From NCBI GenBank assembly GCA_022647765.1, contig JALCLH010000001.1, positions 353,480-417,479 on the forward strand: a DNA stretch of 64,000 nucleotides, read 5' to 3'. The position numbers and the translations under genes are program-made. Source of the stretch: Acidipropionibacterium sp. GTDB lineage: Bacteria; Actinomycetota; Actinomycetes; Propionibacteriales; Propionibacteriaceae. Below are positions 1-9,552 of this stretch, piece after piece. Positions within the stretch are counted from its first letter, which is position 1. Every line of letters begins with the position of its first letter. The notes under the pieces were generated by a model. It was not told the origin of the DNA, ran no database searches, and saw only the letters and a program-made list of their open reading frames with translations.

Positions 1-1408
1 CTGCCCGGAGCCGAACCCGACAAGCACGCCGAGGAGATCGCCGGGATCATCGGCTGCGACCCCTCCGAGGTGCTGCGGGTCTCCGCGAAGACCGGCGACG
101 GCGTCCCCGAGCTGCTCGACGCCATCGTCGAGACGGTGCCGGCACCGCAGGGGCGCGACGACGGTCCGGCCCGCGCGCTGATCTTCGACTCGGTCTACGA
201 CACCTATCGCGGCGTCGTCACCTATGTCCGGGTCGTCGACGGGGAGCTGCGCAACCGCGAGAAGGTGCTCATGATGAGCACCCGCGCCACCCACGAGGTG
301 CTCGAGCTGGGGGTGATCTCCCCGGAGATGGTGCCCGCCGCAGGGGCTCGGCGCCGGCGAGGTGGGATACATCATCACCGGTGTGAAGGACGTCCGCCAG
401 TCGCGGGTCGGCGACACCGTCACCCGGGCCCTCGACCCCTCCGACACCGATCTGGGCGGCTACGCGCCGCCGCGTCCGATGGTCTACTCCGGGCTCTTCC
501 CGATCGACGCGAAGGACTTCCCCGAACTGCGCGACGCCCTCGACAAGCTGCAGCTCAACGACGCCTCCCTGGTCTACGAGCCGGAATCCTCCACGGCGCT
601 GGGATTCGGCTTCCGGGTGGGATTCCTCGGGCTGCTGCACATGGAGATCGTGCGCGAGCGGCTGGAGCGCGAGTTCGACCTGGACCTCATCTCCACCGCC
701 CCCTCGGTGGTCTACCGGGTGGTGATGGAGGACGGCTCCCAGGTCCACGTCACCAATCCGTCGGAGTACCCGACCGAGGGCCGGATCGCGGAGGTCTACG
801 AGCCGGTGGTCGACGCCACCATCCTGGCTCCCGCCGAGTTCATCGGCGCGATCCTGGAGATGTGCCAGCAGCGCCGCGGGGTGCAGCAGGGGATGGACTA
901 CCTGTCGGCCGACCGGGTCGAGATCCGCTACCGGATGCCGCTGTCGGAGATCGTCTTCGACTTCTTCGACGTGCTGAAGTCCAGGACGAAGGGGTACGCC
1001 TCGCTGGACTACCACGAGGCCGGCGAGCAGGCCTCCGACCTGGTGAAGGTCGACATCCTGCTCAACAGCGACCCGGTGGACGCCTTCTCCTCGATCGTGC
1101 ACCGCGACAAGGCCTATGCCTACGGGGTGGCGATGGCCGGCAAGCTCAGGGAGCTCATCCCGCGACAGCAGTTCGAGGTGCCGATCCAGGCCGCCATCGG
1201 GGCCCGGGTGATCGCCCGCGAGACGATCCGCGCGGTCCGCAAGGATGTGCTGGCCAAGTGCTACGGCGGCGACATCTCCCGCAAGCGCAAGCTGCTGGAG
1301 AAGCAGAAGGCCGGCAAGAAGCGGATGAAGATGGTCGGCTCGGTGGAGGTGCCCCAGGAGGCCTTCGTCGCCGCGCTGCGCACCGGGGAGGGCAGCGAGA
1401 CGAAGTGA
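1..1408 (+). CDS. lepA: Elongation factor 4 (LepA), 3' part, with one apparent frameshift
   Basis: Ribosome-associated GTPase that back-translocates stalled ribosomes. The 5' part of the gene, including the P-loop, lies outside the window. What remains starts at the end of the G domain and runs through domains II, III and V and the C-terminal domain, ending in a basic tail rich in Lys and Arg ([17 protein letters not shown]). Frame 1 encodes the protein to about base 343 and frame 2 from there on. Removing one G from the run at 343-346 restores the expected [12 protein letters not shown], so the break is most likely a sequence error. The convergent DinB-like gene begins 7 bases after the stop. 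Confidence 0.93.
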
Positions 1409-1415
1409 TCTGCGG

Positions 1416-2117
1416 CTAGTCGTCGTCCAGGGTGAAGTGCTCCGTGCTCCAGGCGACGAGATCATCCAGATCGTCGTTGGGGCTCTCCCGGAGAATCTGC
1501 GCATCGCGTTCGGCCGCGGCGCGGCGCATTCTTCTCTCGCGCTCGCGCGTCGACTCGGTGTGCAGGTAGAGGTCGCGCAGCAGGCAGACCTCGGACAGAT
1601 GGTGGATGAACTCGCGGTTGATGTGCAGCACGAGCTCCGCCATCGGATGGTCGGCCCACGAACCCTCCGCCTCCCCGCAGGGCGTCCACATCTGTTCCTC
1701 GGTCATCCCCGAGACGCCGTCGACCCATCTTTGGTACTCCCGCTCCAGCTGGTTGAGGGCCTCGGCGGCGGTGGCGGCGTACTCGAAGGAGTCGTAGTCG
1801 ATGGGTTCGTGGCCGAAATGCGCTCCGTTCCGGACTCCCAGCACGCCGACGATGACGTGCCCCAGACGCCAGGCGATGGTGGCGAACGGTGCGGGCTCGG
1901 GTTCCGGGAAGGCGAACTCGAGCGTCATCTTCCCGGCTCCCGCCTGGATCGGCGCCGTTCCGGTGCCCCGGGGGCGCACGCTCCAGCAGCCGCTCACCGG
2001 CTCCCAGAAGTACTCCTCGTCGGACAATCCCGACAGGCGTTGGCGGATCTGATTCTCCCAGTGCCAGCGCAGTTGGGACGCCAGCTGGTCCGGCCAGGAC
2101 CGGTTCTCGATGGTCAT
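1416..2117 (-). CDS. DinB-like four-helix protein
   Basis: A 233-residue soluble protein resembling the DinB/YfiT-like metal-binding superfamily. Histidines in RLGHVIVG, in [12 protein letters not shown] and in DLYLH are candidate ligands of the usual His triad. The start ATG is preceded by AAGGAG at suitable spacing, which excludes the longer upstream reading. Family members include bacillithiol- or mycothiol-dependent transferases and hydrolases, but substrate cannot be read from the sequence. It is transcribed towards lepA and away from menC. Confidence 0.75.
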   Translation of the reverse strand: MTIENRSWPDQLASQLRWHWENQIRQRLSGLSDEEYFWEPVSGCWSVRPRGTGTAPIQAGAGKMTLEFAFPEPEPAPFATIAWRLGHVIVGVLGVRNGAHFGHEPIDYDSFEYAATAAEALNQLEREYQRWVDGVSGMTEEQMWTPCGEAEGSWADHPMAELVLHINREFIHHLSEVCLLRDLYLHTESTRERERRMRRAAAERDAQILRESPNDDLDDLVAWSTEHFTLDDD

Positions 2118-2180
2118 CGCGTGACTCCTTCGCCCGAGGTGATAGCCACCAGCCTGCCAGCTGTCGGCAACGCTGGGGCC

Positions 2181-2186
2181 TACCAT
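2181..2186 (+). promoter_or_regulatory. Leaderless -10 box for menC
   Basis: TACCAT ends 6 nt before a GTG that opens the menC frame. The spacing implies transcription starts at the start codon. It also supports GTG 2193 as the start, since no Shine-Dalgarno sequence is present. Confidence 0.5.
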
Positions 2187-2192
2187 GGCTCG

Positions 2193-3199
2193 GTGACAGG
2201 ATCCCTCGCGCTTCACCCGCTCGCCGTGCCGAGATCTCTTGCCGATCGGGGGATCGACCGGGTGCTGGTCTACCGGGTGCCGCTCACCGTCCGGTTCCGC
2301 CGCATCGACGTCCGCGACGGCCTGCTGCTGCACGGCCCGGCCGGCTGGGGGGAGAGCTCCCCGTTCTGGGACTACGGGCCCGCCGAGTCCTCGGCCTGGC
2401 TGCGCGCCGGCATCGAGGGGGCGACGGCGTCCCTCCCGGAGGCGTATCGCGACCGGATTCCGGTCAATGTCACCGTGCCGGTGGTGGACCCCGATCGTGC
2501 GCACCGGATCGTCGCCGGATCCGGATGCCGCACCGCCAAGGTGAAGGTTGCCGACCCCCGCACCGACCTGGCCTCCGACTGCGCCCGCGTCGAGGCGGTC
2601 CGCGACGCCCTCGGCCCCGACGGTTTCATCCGGGTCGATGCCAATGCCGCCTGGGACGTCGAGACCGCAATCGGCGCCATCGGAGAGCTGAACCGGGCCT
2701 GCCGGGGGACTCGAGTACGCCGAGCAGCCCTGCCCCGGCGTCGACGATCTGGCGCGGGTGCGCCGCCGCGTCGACATCCCGATCGCCGCAGACGAATCCG
2801 TGCGCCGCGCCGAGGACCCGATCGCGGTGGCCCGCGCTCACGCCGCCGACATCCTCATCGTCAAGGCCCAGCCCCTGGGCGGGGTGCGCCGCGCCCTGGA
2901 CGTGGTGGAACGGGCCGGCCTGCCCGCCGTCGTCTCCTCGGCCCTGGACACCAGTGTCGGAATCGGACTGGCCGCCCATCTCGCCGCCGCCCTGCCCGAC
3001 CTCGGCCACGCCTGCGGGCTGGCCACCACGCGGCTGTTCACCGGCGACGTCACCGATGATCCGATCTCCCCGGCCGATGGTGCCATCCTGGTCCGTCGCA
3101 GCGAGGTCGACGAGACCGGCGTCTGCGAGGGGGACCCGCAGCTGTGCGACCGTTGGGCGACCCGTCTGGACGCCGATGCTCGAGGCTCTCGATGTCTGA
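2193..3199 (+). CDS. menC: o-Succinylbenzoate synthase (MenC), frameshifted
   Basis: Enolase-superfamily enzyme that dehydrates SHCHC to o-succinylbenzoate in menaquinone synthesis. The capping domain is followed by the barrel with catalytic KVK, the metal ligands in RVDANAAW, LEYAEQP and IAADES, and the second lysine in IVKAQPLGG. The frame changes at the G run 2704-2708; dropping one G gives RGLEYAEQP. A second extra base near 3173 is likely, because removing it gives a C terminus LDAMLEALDV whose TGA overlaps the menD start; without it the frame runs on to 3231. With both corrections the protein is 334 residues, normal for the family. Confidence 0.85.
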
Positions 3200-4774
3200 G
3201 GCCGAATCCGCAGAGGGCTCCCGGCGGCTGATCCGCGCCCTGGTTGCTCTCGGGCTGCGCGAGGTCGTCTACTGTCCCCGGTTCCCGCGACGCCCCGCTC
3301 GGCTACGCCCTGGCGGCCGCCGAACGGGCCGGCTGGCTGCGGGTACATGTTCGTCTCGACGAGCGGTCCGCCGGATTCGTGGCCCTCGGCCTTTCCCGCG
3401 CCGCTTCTCTGGACGGCCGGTCTGCCCCGGCCGCGGTGGTGACGACCTCGGGCACTGCGGTCGCCAATCTGCACCCGGCCGTTCTGGAAGCCGACGCCGC
3501 CGGCGTCCCGCTGCTGGTGCTCACCGCGGACCGGCCGCACGAGATGTGGCGCACCGGGGCCAACCAGACCACCCTGCAGTCGGATGTCTACGGCCCCGCC
3601 ACCCGGTTCGCCGCCACCGTACCGGCCGGTTTTCCCGCCGATTCGAGGCTGGACGGGTTGGCGACCCGGGCGATGGCAGGCCGCCACCGGGGCGCTGTCC
3701 GGCGATCCCGGGCCGGCGCATCTGGACATCTGCTTCCGCGACCCTCTGGTGCCCGCCGAGACCTGGCGGCCCGGTCCGCTGCCGGAGCCGGTGGAGATCG
3801 CCCGCGGTTCTCTGATGCGCGGGGAAGCGCTCGAGATGCCGGCTCGCAGCGTCGTGGTGGCCGGGGACGGGGCCGGTCCGCTCGCCCGGTCGCTGGCCGA
3901 GGCCGGCGGCTGGCCGCTGTTCGCGGAACCGACCTCGGGTGCGCGGTCGGGCCCCAATGCCCTGGTCGACTATCAGGAACTGCTGGGCACAGAGTTGGCC
4001 GAAGATATCGAGGCCGTCCTGGTGCTGGGGCACCCGACCCTTTCGCGCCCGGTCTCCCGACTGCTCGCCCGCCAGGACGTCCCTGTCACCGTCGTCGCCG
4101 GCTCTCCGCGCTGGACCGATGTCGCGGGGGTGGCGAGAGTGGTCGCCAGGCCAGCGGAGCCGGCTCCGTGCGGGCCCGGGGACCCGTCCTGGCTAGAGCG
4201 ATGGCGCCACACCGACCGGTCGCGTCGGATGCCTGGCTCGGCCAAGGACCGCGCCTGTGCGGCGATCTGGAATGCGGCCTGCAGCGCCGCCGCACCGGCG
4301 TTGATGATCGGCGCCTCGGCGGTGATCCGCTCCTTCGACACATCGGCTGTACCGGGCGGCGTCTCGCCCATCGCGGTGGCCAATCGCGGGCTGGCCGGGA
4401 TCGACGGCACGGTCTCGACCGCGGTCGGTCTGTCGTTCGGACTGGGGAGGCCGGTCCGCGCGGTGGTGGGCGATCTCACCGCGGCCCACGACGCCACCGG
4501 GCTGATGACCGGGGAGCGCGAGCTCGAACCCGACCTCCAGGTGATTGTCCTCAATGATGCCGGCGGGGCGATCTTCGCCGGCCTGGAGCATGCGTCGGCG
4601 CCGCGCGACGTCCTGGAGCGATTCTTCCTCACTCCGCAGCGCATCGACCTCGAGCAGCTGGCCGGGGCGCTGGGAGCCGGGTTCAAGCGGGTCGGTATCG
4701 ACGGTCTGGCGGCCGTGTTGGAGCGTCCGGTGGCCGGACGGAGCATCGTCGAGGTGAGACTGGAGTCCCTCTGA
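3192..4774 (+). CDS. menD: SEPHCHC synthase (MenD), frameshifted
   Basis: Thiamine-diphosphate enzyme joining isochorismate and 2-oxoglutarate, the first committed step of menaquinone synthesis. The activating glutamate lies in LDERSAGF near residue 55 and the ThDP/Mg motif [12 protein letters not shown] near residue 425. Two +1 shifts break the frame: the C run at 3276-3279 (corrected reading [12 protein letters not shown]) and GG at 3675-3676. Corrected length is 526 residues, typical of MenD. The ATG lies within the end of menC, so the two are probably translationally coupled. Confidence 0.88.
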
Positions 4775-4805
4775 GCTCTGGTGACCTGAAGTGACGCACG
4801 GATTG

Positions 4806-4864
4806 CTTACGAGATGACCGCCGTTTCGCGGCCGAACGTGCCGCGGAGCAGCAGATCTCGTAAG
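4806..4864. terminator. Nested inverted repeat between menD and menF
   Basis: A perfect 10-bp inverted repeat, CTTACGAGAT at 4806-4815 and ATCTCGTAAG at 4855-4864, encloses a second perfect 6-bp pair, CGCGGC at 4827 and GCCGCG at 4840. It lies between two convergent genes, where a bidirectional terminator is expected. There is no long T tract. Confidence 0.5.
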
Positions 4865-4867
4865 AAA

Positions 4868-6106
4868 TCAGCTGAGCACTGACAGGAACGCCTCCATCTT
4901 GGCTCCGGTCTCCAGCCATTCCTTGGCGGGATCGGAGGAGGGCATGATCCCCGCCCCGGCGAACACCTGAATGTGCTGCGATCCGGGGGAGAACTGTCCG
5001 CAGCGCAGTCCGATGCCCCACTGGCCCGACCCGTCGGCCGACATCCAGCCCACCGGCCCGGAGAACCGGCCACGATCCAGGCCCTCGATCCGGTCGATGA
5101 TCCGTGAGGCGTCCTCGCGCGGCGTGCCGCAGACCGCGGCGGTGGGGTGCAGAAGGTCGACCATCCGGGCCGCATCGATGCGCCCGCCCACCTCGGCCGT
5201 GATGTCGGTGGCCAGATGGGTCACATTGGGCAGCCGGAGCAGGAACGGACCGTTCACCTGCGCGGGGATGCCATCGGCCGCGAGCACGTCGGTCACCGAG
5301 GCCACCGCCAGCTGGTGCTCGCGCTGCTCCTTGGGGTCGTCGAGCAGTTCCTCCGACCAGGCGGGCTTGCGGGTGCCGGCCAGCACCCGGCTGCGGAACC
5401 GTCCGCCGCGCAGGTCGACCAGCAGCTCCGGGGTGGAGCCCACCAGACCGTCGTGGGCGAAGGTCCAGCAGCCGGTGAAGCGAGTGGCCAGGGCGGCCGC
5501 CACCGCCGCCTGATCTATCGGACGCGACGCCGACAGCTCGACCGATCGGGCCAGCACCACCTTCTGCACCGCGGTGTCGGCGTCGAGTGCGCCCACCGCC
5601 GCGCGGACCGCCTCGTCCCAGGCCTGTTCGGCACCCGGATGGGGGAGGTCGGTGAGGGTGAGCGGCCCGGCATCGGGCTGAGAGCGCTGCGAGTGCGGCC
5701 GCGGCATCGGCGTCCCCGGTGTCGCCAGCACCTCGGTCCGCCGGCCCCGGGCCCGCCGCAGCAGGGTGACCTCCGGTACCACCAGGTCGCCGGGCAGCCG
5801 GCGGGAGAACGGGAAGGAGCCCAGCGCGAGCGGGTCGGCCGAGGCCCGGTGCGCCCAGTCGCGGAAATCCTGCCACGCCCGCTCCACCCCGCCGGGCCCG
5901 GAAGCGCTGAACCGCGCGGCCTCTCCCCAGCCGAGGATGGCCGGCGCGTCGTCGGACTCGGGGGAGATCCACACCCAGGGGCGCTCCACCTCGGACGGCA
6001 GCAGCTGGATCACGCGCGCCAGCCAGACCTCGCCGGTCAGCCCGGAGAGCGGGCGGGAACCGGGCAACTCCCGGCTGACGAGGGAGGACGTCTCAGTGGC
6101 GGGCAC
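4868..6106 (-). CDS. menF: Isochorismate synthase (MenF)
   Basis: Converts chorismate to isochorismate for MenD. The frame is intact at 412 residues. The C-terminal chorismate-binding domain carries AGTRKP, HPTAAVCGTP near residue 315 and FAGAGIMPSSDPAKEW near residue 385, which are the hallmarks of the MenF/EntC/TrpE family. The start is a GTG 18 bases after the menE stop. TAGAAT just upstream suggests it can also be transcribed on its own. With menE it forms a minus-strand pair convergent to menCD. Confidence 0.92.
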   Translation of the reverse strand: MPATETSSLVSRELPGSRPLSGLTGEVWLARVIQLLPSEVERPWVWISPESDDAPAILGWGEAARFSASGPGGVERAWQDFRDWAHRASADPLALGSFPFSRRLPGDLVVPEVTLLRRARGRRTEVLATPGTPMPRPHSQRSQPDAGPLTLTDLPHPGAEQAWDEAVRAAVGALDADTAVQKVVLARSVELSASRPIDQAAVAAALATRFTGCWTFAHDGLVGSTPELLVDLRGGRFRSRVLAGTRKPAWSEELLDDPKEQREHQLAVASVTDVLAADGIPAQVNGPFLLRLPNVTHLATDITAEVGGRIDAARMVDLLHPTAAVCGTPREDASRIIDRIEGLDRGRFSGPVGWMSADGSGQWGIGLRCGQFSPGSQHIQVFAGAGIMPSSDPAKEWLETGAKMEAFLSVLS

Positions 6107-6114
6107 GTGTGCAG

Positions 6115-6120
6115 ATTCTA
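6115..6120 (-). promoter_or_regulatory. -10 box upstream of menF
   Basis: On the minus strand TAGAAT, close to the consensus TATAAT, ends 8 nt before the menF GTG. It sits in the short gap after menE and could give a nearly leaderless menF transcript. Confidence 0.4.
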
Positions 6121-6124
6121 GGCG

Positions 6125-7335
6125 TCAGTCCCGGCACCATGCCCGTCCTTCGCTGCGGGCGCGGTCGGCCAGCTCGCGCAGCCCGACCCGGTCGATCTTG
6201 CCGGAGGCCAGCATCGGGAGCCGTTCGACGGTGATCACCAGGCGCGGCGCGTGGGTCCTGGGCAGCCGGGCGGCGACGGCGTCGCGCAGATCGGGCGCCG
6301 AGGTCCAGGCCGGCGAGGGCACCACCACCGCGGCGACCAGTTGCCCCCAGCGCTCGTCGTCCAGCCCCAGCACGGCCGCCCGGGTCGCCATTCCGGTCGC
6401 CCGGATCGCCTCGGTGACCTCCGAGGCGTTGATCTTGAGGCCTCCGGAGATGATGACGTCGTCGGCGCGGCCGTCGATGACGAGCCGGCCGGCGTCCAGA
6501 TGACCGAGGTCGCTGGTGGTCAGCCATCTGACACCGTCCTGCGTCTGGACCCCTAGATCGCCGTCCAGATAGCCGCTCATCACCATCGGCCCACCGAGCC
6601 GGATCGCGCCGGTCCGGTCGTCGAGGCCGATCTGCATTCCTGCGAGCGGGACGCCGTCGTAGACGCAGCCCCCGCAGGTCTCGCTCATCCCGTAGGTCAC
6701 CCGTACCGGCACTCCGGCGGCGGTGGCGCGGGCCAGCAGTGCGGAGTCGGCGGCGGCCCCGCCGAGCAGTACCGACGCGCAGCCGGCCAGGGCCTCGCGG
6801 CAACCGGGGGAGGCGAGGGCGTCCACCAGTTGGGTGGGCACCAGGGAGACGTGGACGCGGGAACTCGGATCCTGACTGCGAGCCCGCGCGATGCCCTCGG
6901 CCAGCTTCCCGGCGTCGAAGGAGCCGGACAGCACGACCGGCGTGGCTGCCGGCCAGCACCGACCGCGCCACCACCTGCAGGCCGGCGATGTGATGCGGCG
7001 GAAGGGCCAGCACCCAGGTGCCCGGACCGCCGATGACCTCGTCGGTGGCCCGGATCGAGGCGGTGAGCTGGCCGGCCGACAGCCCGACCAGGCGGCCGCG
7101 ACCGGTGGTCGACCCGGAGGTCCGCACGATGAGGCGGACCGTCGTCCAGGTCCCGGGCGGCCCGCTTCTCCAGATCGGTGACGACGGCCGGTGGCCTCTC
7201 GTCGCCCCCGACCGGCACCAGGACCGAGCGGGTGGTCCCGGTCAGCGCGGACTCCAGACGTCCCATCAGCCAGGAGACGTCCTCGGGGGTGCGCTCGACG
7301 CGGACCACACGGGCATTCGACAGCAGGTTCACCAT
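6125..7335 (-). CDS. menE: o-Succinylbenzoate-CoA ligase (MenE), frameshifted twice
   Basis: Adenylate-forming ligase that activates o-succinylbenzoate for MenB. Motifs in order are TSGSTTGRGR (phosphate loop), YGMSETCGG, DLGHLDAGRLVIDGRADD and the C-terminal LASGKIDRVG with the catalytic lysine. Two +1 shifts break it: in the CCCGGG at 7152-7157, where correction gives RTWTTVRLIVRTSGST, and at GG 6944-6945, where correction gives LAGSTPVVLSGSF. Corrected length is 402 residues, on the short side but normal for actinobacterial MenE. Confidence 0.87.
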
Positions 7336-7344
7336 GACAGCTCA

Positions 7345-7374
7345 GTGATAGCAGGAGAGACGCGGCACACTCAA
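7345..7374 (-). promoter_or_regulatory. Promoter of menE
   Basis: On the minus strand TTGAGT (7374-7369) and TATCAC (7350-7345) are separated by 18 bp. The -10 box ends 9 nt before the menE ATG, so the transcript would have a leader of only a few bases. Confidence 0.5.
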
Positions 7375-7447
7375 GGTCACGCGATCAGTTCCCCTCGATC
7401 TCGGCTGGATCGTCACGAAGATCGGTTTCCCAGTCCGATCCCGGCGG

Positions 7448-7693
7448 TCATGTACGGGCGGCCCATCTCGCCTCGAAGCGAGCTCTCACATCCTCGGCGG
7501 GCACCGCTCTCGAGGGGTCCTCCTTCAAGGCGTCGTAAGCGGCCGCGGCTCTTGTGCGCAGCCAGCTCTCGGACGCCACGTCGAACGACTCGGCCGGGTC
7601 GACTGATCGGAGAAGACGCAGTGCCACGTCCTTGCGCACCGCAGGGGGCAGGGTCAGCCCCGCCTCGTAGAGCTCTGATGCGCTCAGTGACAT
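7448..7693 (-). CDS. Orphan antitoxin-like protein (addiction module component)
   Basis: An 81-residue protein resembling the unstable-antitoxin family annotated as addiction module component. It has the typical opening with LPPAVRKDVALRLLRSVD and an acidic/basic helical C terminus. No toxin gene lies on either side: only about 110 bases separate it from menE and they hold no convincing frame. It is therefore an orphan, or the remnant of a pair. Together with the AbiE genes it forms an accessory block inserted between menE and menB. Confidence 0.65.
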   Translation of the reverse strand: MSLSASELYEAGLTLPPAVRKDVALRLLRSVDPAESFDVASESWLRTRAAAAYDALKEDPSRAVPAEDVRARFEARWAART

Positions 7694-8007
7694 GTCGGAA
7701 GTTTACGCCCACTCCAGCATGTGGACGGGAACCCCGACACCTCCCGTCGAGGAGTGGGTTCCCCGGACCTGGCCCGGCTCGAACGGGCAGCCACCCTCAC
7801 CGAGCGACGGGCGGGATGCTCCCTTACCGAGTAGAAGCACCTTGGGCAGATTCGTCCCAAATCTTACAGGTCCGACGGTCTCGAACTTGAGATGCAGTGC
7901 TTCAGAGCCGCCGGACGTCTCTCGCCTACGGTGTCACCCTGGTTGCGAGCGAGCTGCTCGGAATGGTCCGCGAGGAGATCATAGGAAACGTGTGATGGTG
8001 ATTGTCG
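7694..8007. other. Gene-poor gap in the accessory block
   Basis: About 310 bases without a frame I can recognise on either strand. The only long open frame, on the plus strand, has no recognisable motif or ribosome site. The segment may be a decayed remnant between the orphan antitoxin and the AbiE pair. Confidence 0.4.
7700..7705 (-). promoter_or_regulatory. Leaderless -10 box for the orphan antitoxin
   Basis: On the minus strand TAAACT ends 6 nt before the ATG and there is no Shine-Dalgarno sequence, so the transcript is probably leaderless. Confidence 0.45.
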
Positions 8008-8853
8008 TCATTTCGCAGCCGCTGCAATGCGTTGAACGAATTGGTTGACCCAGACCACGGCCTCGGCTGCGGTCGGCAAGACATTGAGGTTTTCCGCTGC
8101 CGCCGCGTAGAGAGTATCCCACTCAATTCCGAACGCGATAGGTGCTGGCCATAGTTGTGCTTTCCGATAGCTGAACAGCCGCTCACAGGTGCGAGCTACC
8201 TCGGCAAGGTCGATCTCCTCGCTGGCCTCAAGAAGTTGGAGATCAACCAAATCGCGCGCTCTGTCGCTTTCGGGGGCGGATACAGCGTGGAGCTTCTGCG
8301 CAATCTGGTGATCGGTCCGCATGACCGGGATCGGCTTCGGCGCGGGGAGTCCGAGGTCGGTGAACAAGATCACCAAGTCGTCAGCCAGCCGGTACAGCGG
8401 GTCCTCAGCATCGTCGATCTCGTTGTGCCCGAGTTCGAACTTCACCGTCCGCCACGGGCGACCCATGTAGTCAAGTTTCACGTCGAAAGGCCGCATGACA
8501 TAGGCGGACGGCACTCCAACTGGTCTGGCGGGTTGCCTGTCGACGAGTCTGCCGGTGAACCCCGCCCAGCCCCGTCGGAGGGCAGTCTCGAATTCATCGC
8601 GGAACTTTTCGATCGAATGGATTCGTGCAGCATCGAGGTCCTGGGTGAATCTGCTTCCGGCCTGTCCGAATCGCAATGCCATGGCAGTGCCGCCTTTGAC
8701 TGCGCCCTCAGGTAGCATCTGACCGACCACGACCATTGCCATCGTGACCAGCCGGCGCAATGCCAACCCGCTGTCGGGTTCGAGATTGCGTACTCGCTGT
8801 TCTAGTGACCGAAGATTTCTCGGCGGAGTAGCGTACGCCATCAGACTACTCAC
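8008..8853 (-). CDS. abiEii: AbiEii-type nucleotidyltransferase toxin
   Basis: Toxin of a type IV toxin-antitoxin system of the AbiE phage-exclusion family; members are nucleotidyltransferases. The signature is visible as KGGTAMALRFG followed by SRFTQDLDA, the second carrying the acidic pair of the active site, then DVKLDY and a C-terminal helical part. The GTG start overlaps the antitoxin stop by four bases (GTGA), indicating coupled translation; an ATG four codons further in is an alternative. The length of 281 residues fits the family. Base composition is less extreme than in the neighbouring men genes, consistent with acquisition. Confidence 0.85.
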   Translation of the reverse strand: MSSLMAYATPPRNLRSLEQRVRNLEPDSGLALRRLVTMAMVVVGQMLPEGAVKGGTAMALRFGQAGSRFTQDLDAARIHSIEKFRDEFETALRRGWAGFTGRLVDRQPARPVGVPSAYVMRPFDVKLDYMGRPWRTVKFELGHNEIDDAEDPLYRLADDLVILFTDLGLPAPKPIPVMRTDHQIAQKLHAVSAPESDRARDLVDLQLLEASEEIDLAEVARTCERLFSYRKAQLWPAPIAFGIEWDTLYAAAAENLNVLPTAAEAVVWVNQFVQRIAAAAK

Positions 8854-9425
8854 ACCCTCTCGGTCGTATCAGTCGGACGCGCGTGGCGTAGTTCAGTCTG
8901 AAGATGCGAGTACTCTTCGCGAGAAATCAGGCCCTCTTTGCGCGCATCATGCGCCGCCTCCAACAGGCGGCTTGGCTCGATCCGACCCCGGCAATCAAGG
9001 AGTGCCTCTGCAACGGTCGTCGCTCGCAGCCCCTCATACCGAGTCAGTTCGGGTGGCGGACCGTGCAGCGTCGTCACCTCTATGAAGGCGGGCATTTTCG
9101 CTCGAGTGCGCCGAGGTGTCACGACGCGGATTCGGCGTGGGTTCACATCGGCAAGCCCAAACAGGGCTAGGACCGAATCCCCTCGCAAGTACGAGCCGTC
9201 ACCGGCGCGCAGAAGCGCTTCAGCGAACTGGTCGAAGGGCGTGGCTGGCGCGTCTGGGACGCGATAGATTCCATAGGCGACGTTGACAAGCGCTCCCCGT
9301 GCAGCGAGCTTTCGCAATTCCACCGGAGGCACACCAGCCTCTACCGCGTCCTTGGTCGTGACATAACCATGCTCCCCGAGCGCGATCTCGCGGACCAAGT
9401 CGCGGTATCTGCCAGCAGTAGCCAT
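8850..9425 (-). CDS. abiEi: AbiEi-type antitoxin and autorepressor
   Basis: Antitoxin partner of the downstream nucleotidyltransferase. The N-terminal 70 residues form a winged-helix DNA-binding domain (GYVTTKDAVEAGV, ALVNVAYGIYRVP) and the rest is the conserved C-terminal domain with RRIRVVTPRR. The ATG at 9425 is preferred over the upstream GTG at 9461: starting there would put a 36-bp palindrome inside the coding region, whereas ATG places it as the operator. Known AbiEi proteins repress their own operon by binding inverted repeats, which fits. Confidence 0.85.
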   Translation of the reverse strand: MATAGRYRDLVREIALGEHGYVTTKDAVEAGVPPVELRKLAARGALVNVAYGIYRVPDAPATPFDQFAEALLRAGDGSYLRGDSVLALFGLADVNPRRIRVVTPRRTRAKMPAFIEVTTLHGPPPELTRYEGLRATTVAEALLDCRGRIEPSRLLEAAHDARKEGLISREEYSHLQTELRHARPTDTTERV

Positions 9426-9460
9426 GGCACAACCGTACCAAGAACGGTACTGTTGTGCCA
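9425..9460 (-). promoter_or_regulatory. 36-bp palindromic operator of abiE
   Basis: Outer arms TGGCACAAC (9425-9433) and GTTGTGCCA (9452-9460) are perfect. One mismatched pair follows, then inner arms GTACC and GGTAC around a 6-bp centre AAGAAC. The palindrome abuts the abiEi start codon and contains TACGGT ending 6 nt before it, a plausible leaderless -10 box, so a bound repressor would block transcription. Confidence 0.75.
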
Positions 9461-9552
9461 CGGACCAGGTGAAGCCGCATCCCGCGGATCGTCAGCCCTG
9501 CGTGTCAATCTGATGGTGATCCATATGTGGGTCCAGGCGGCTAGGTCAAGGC

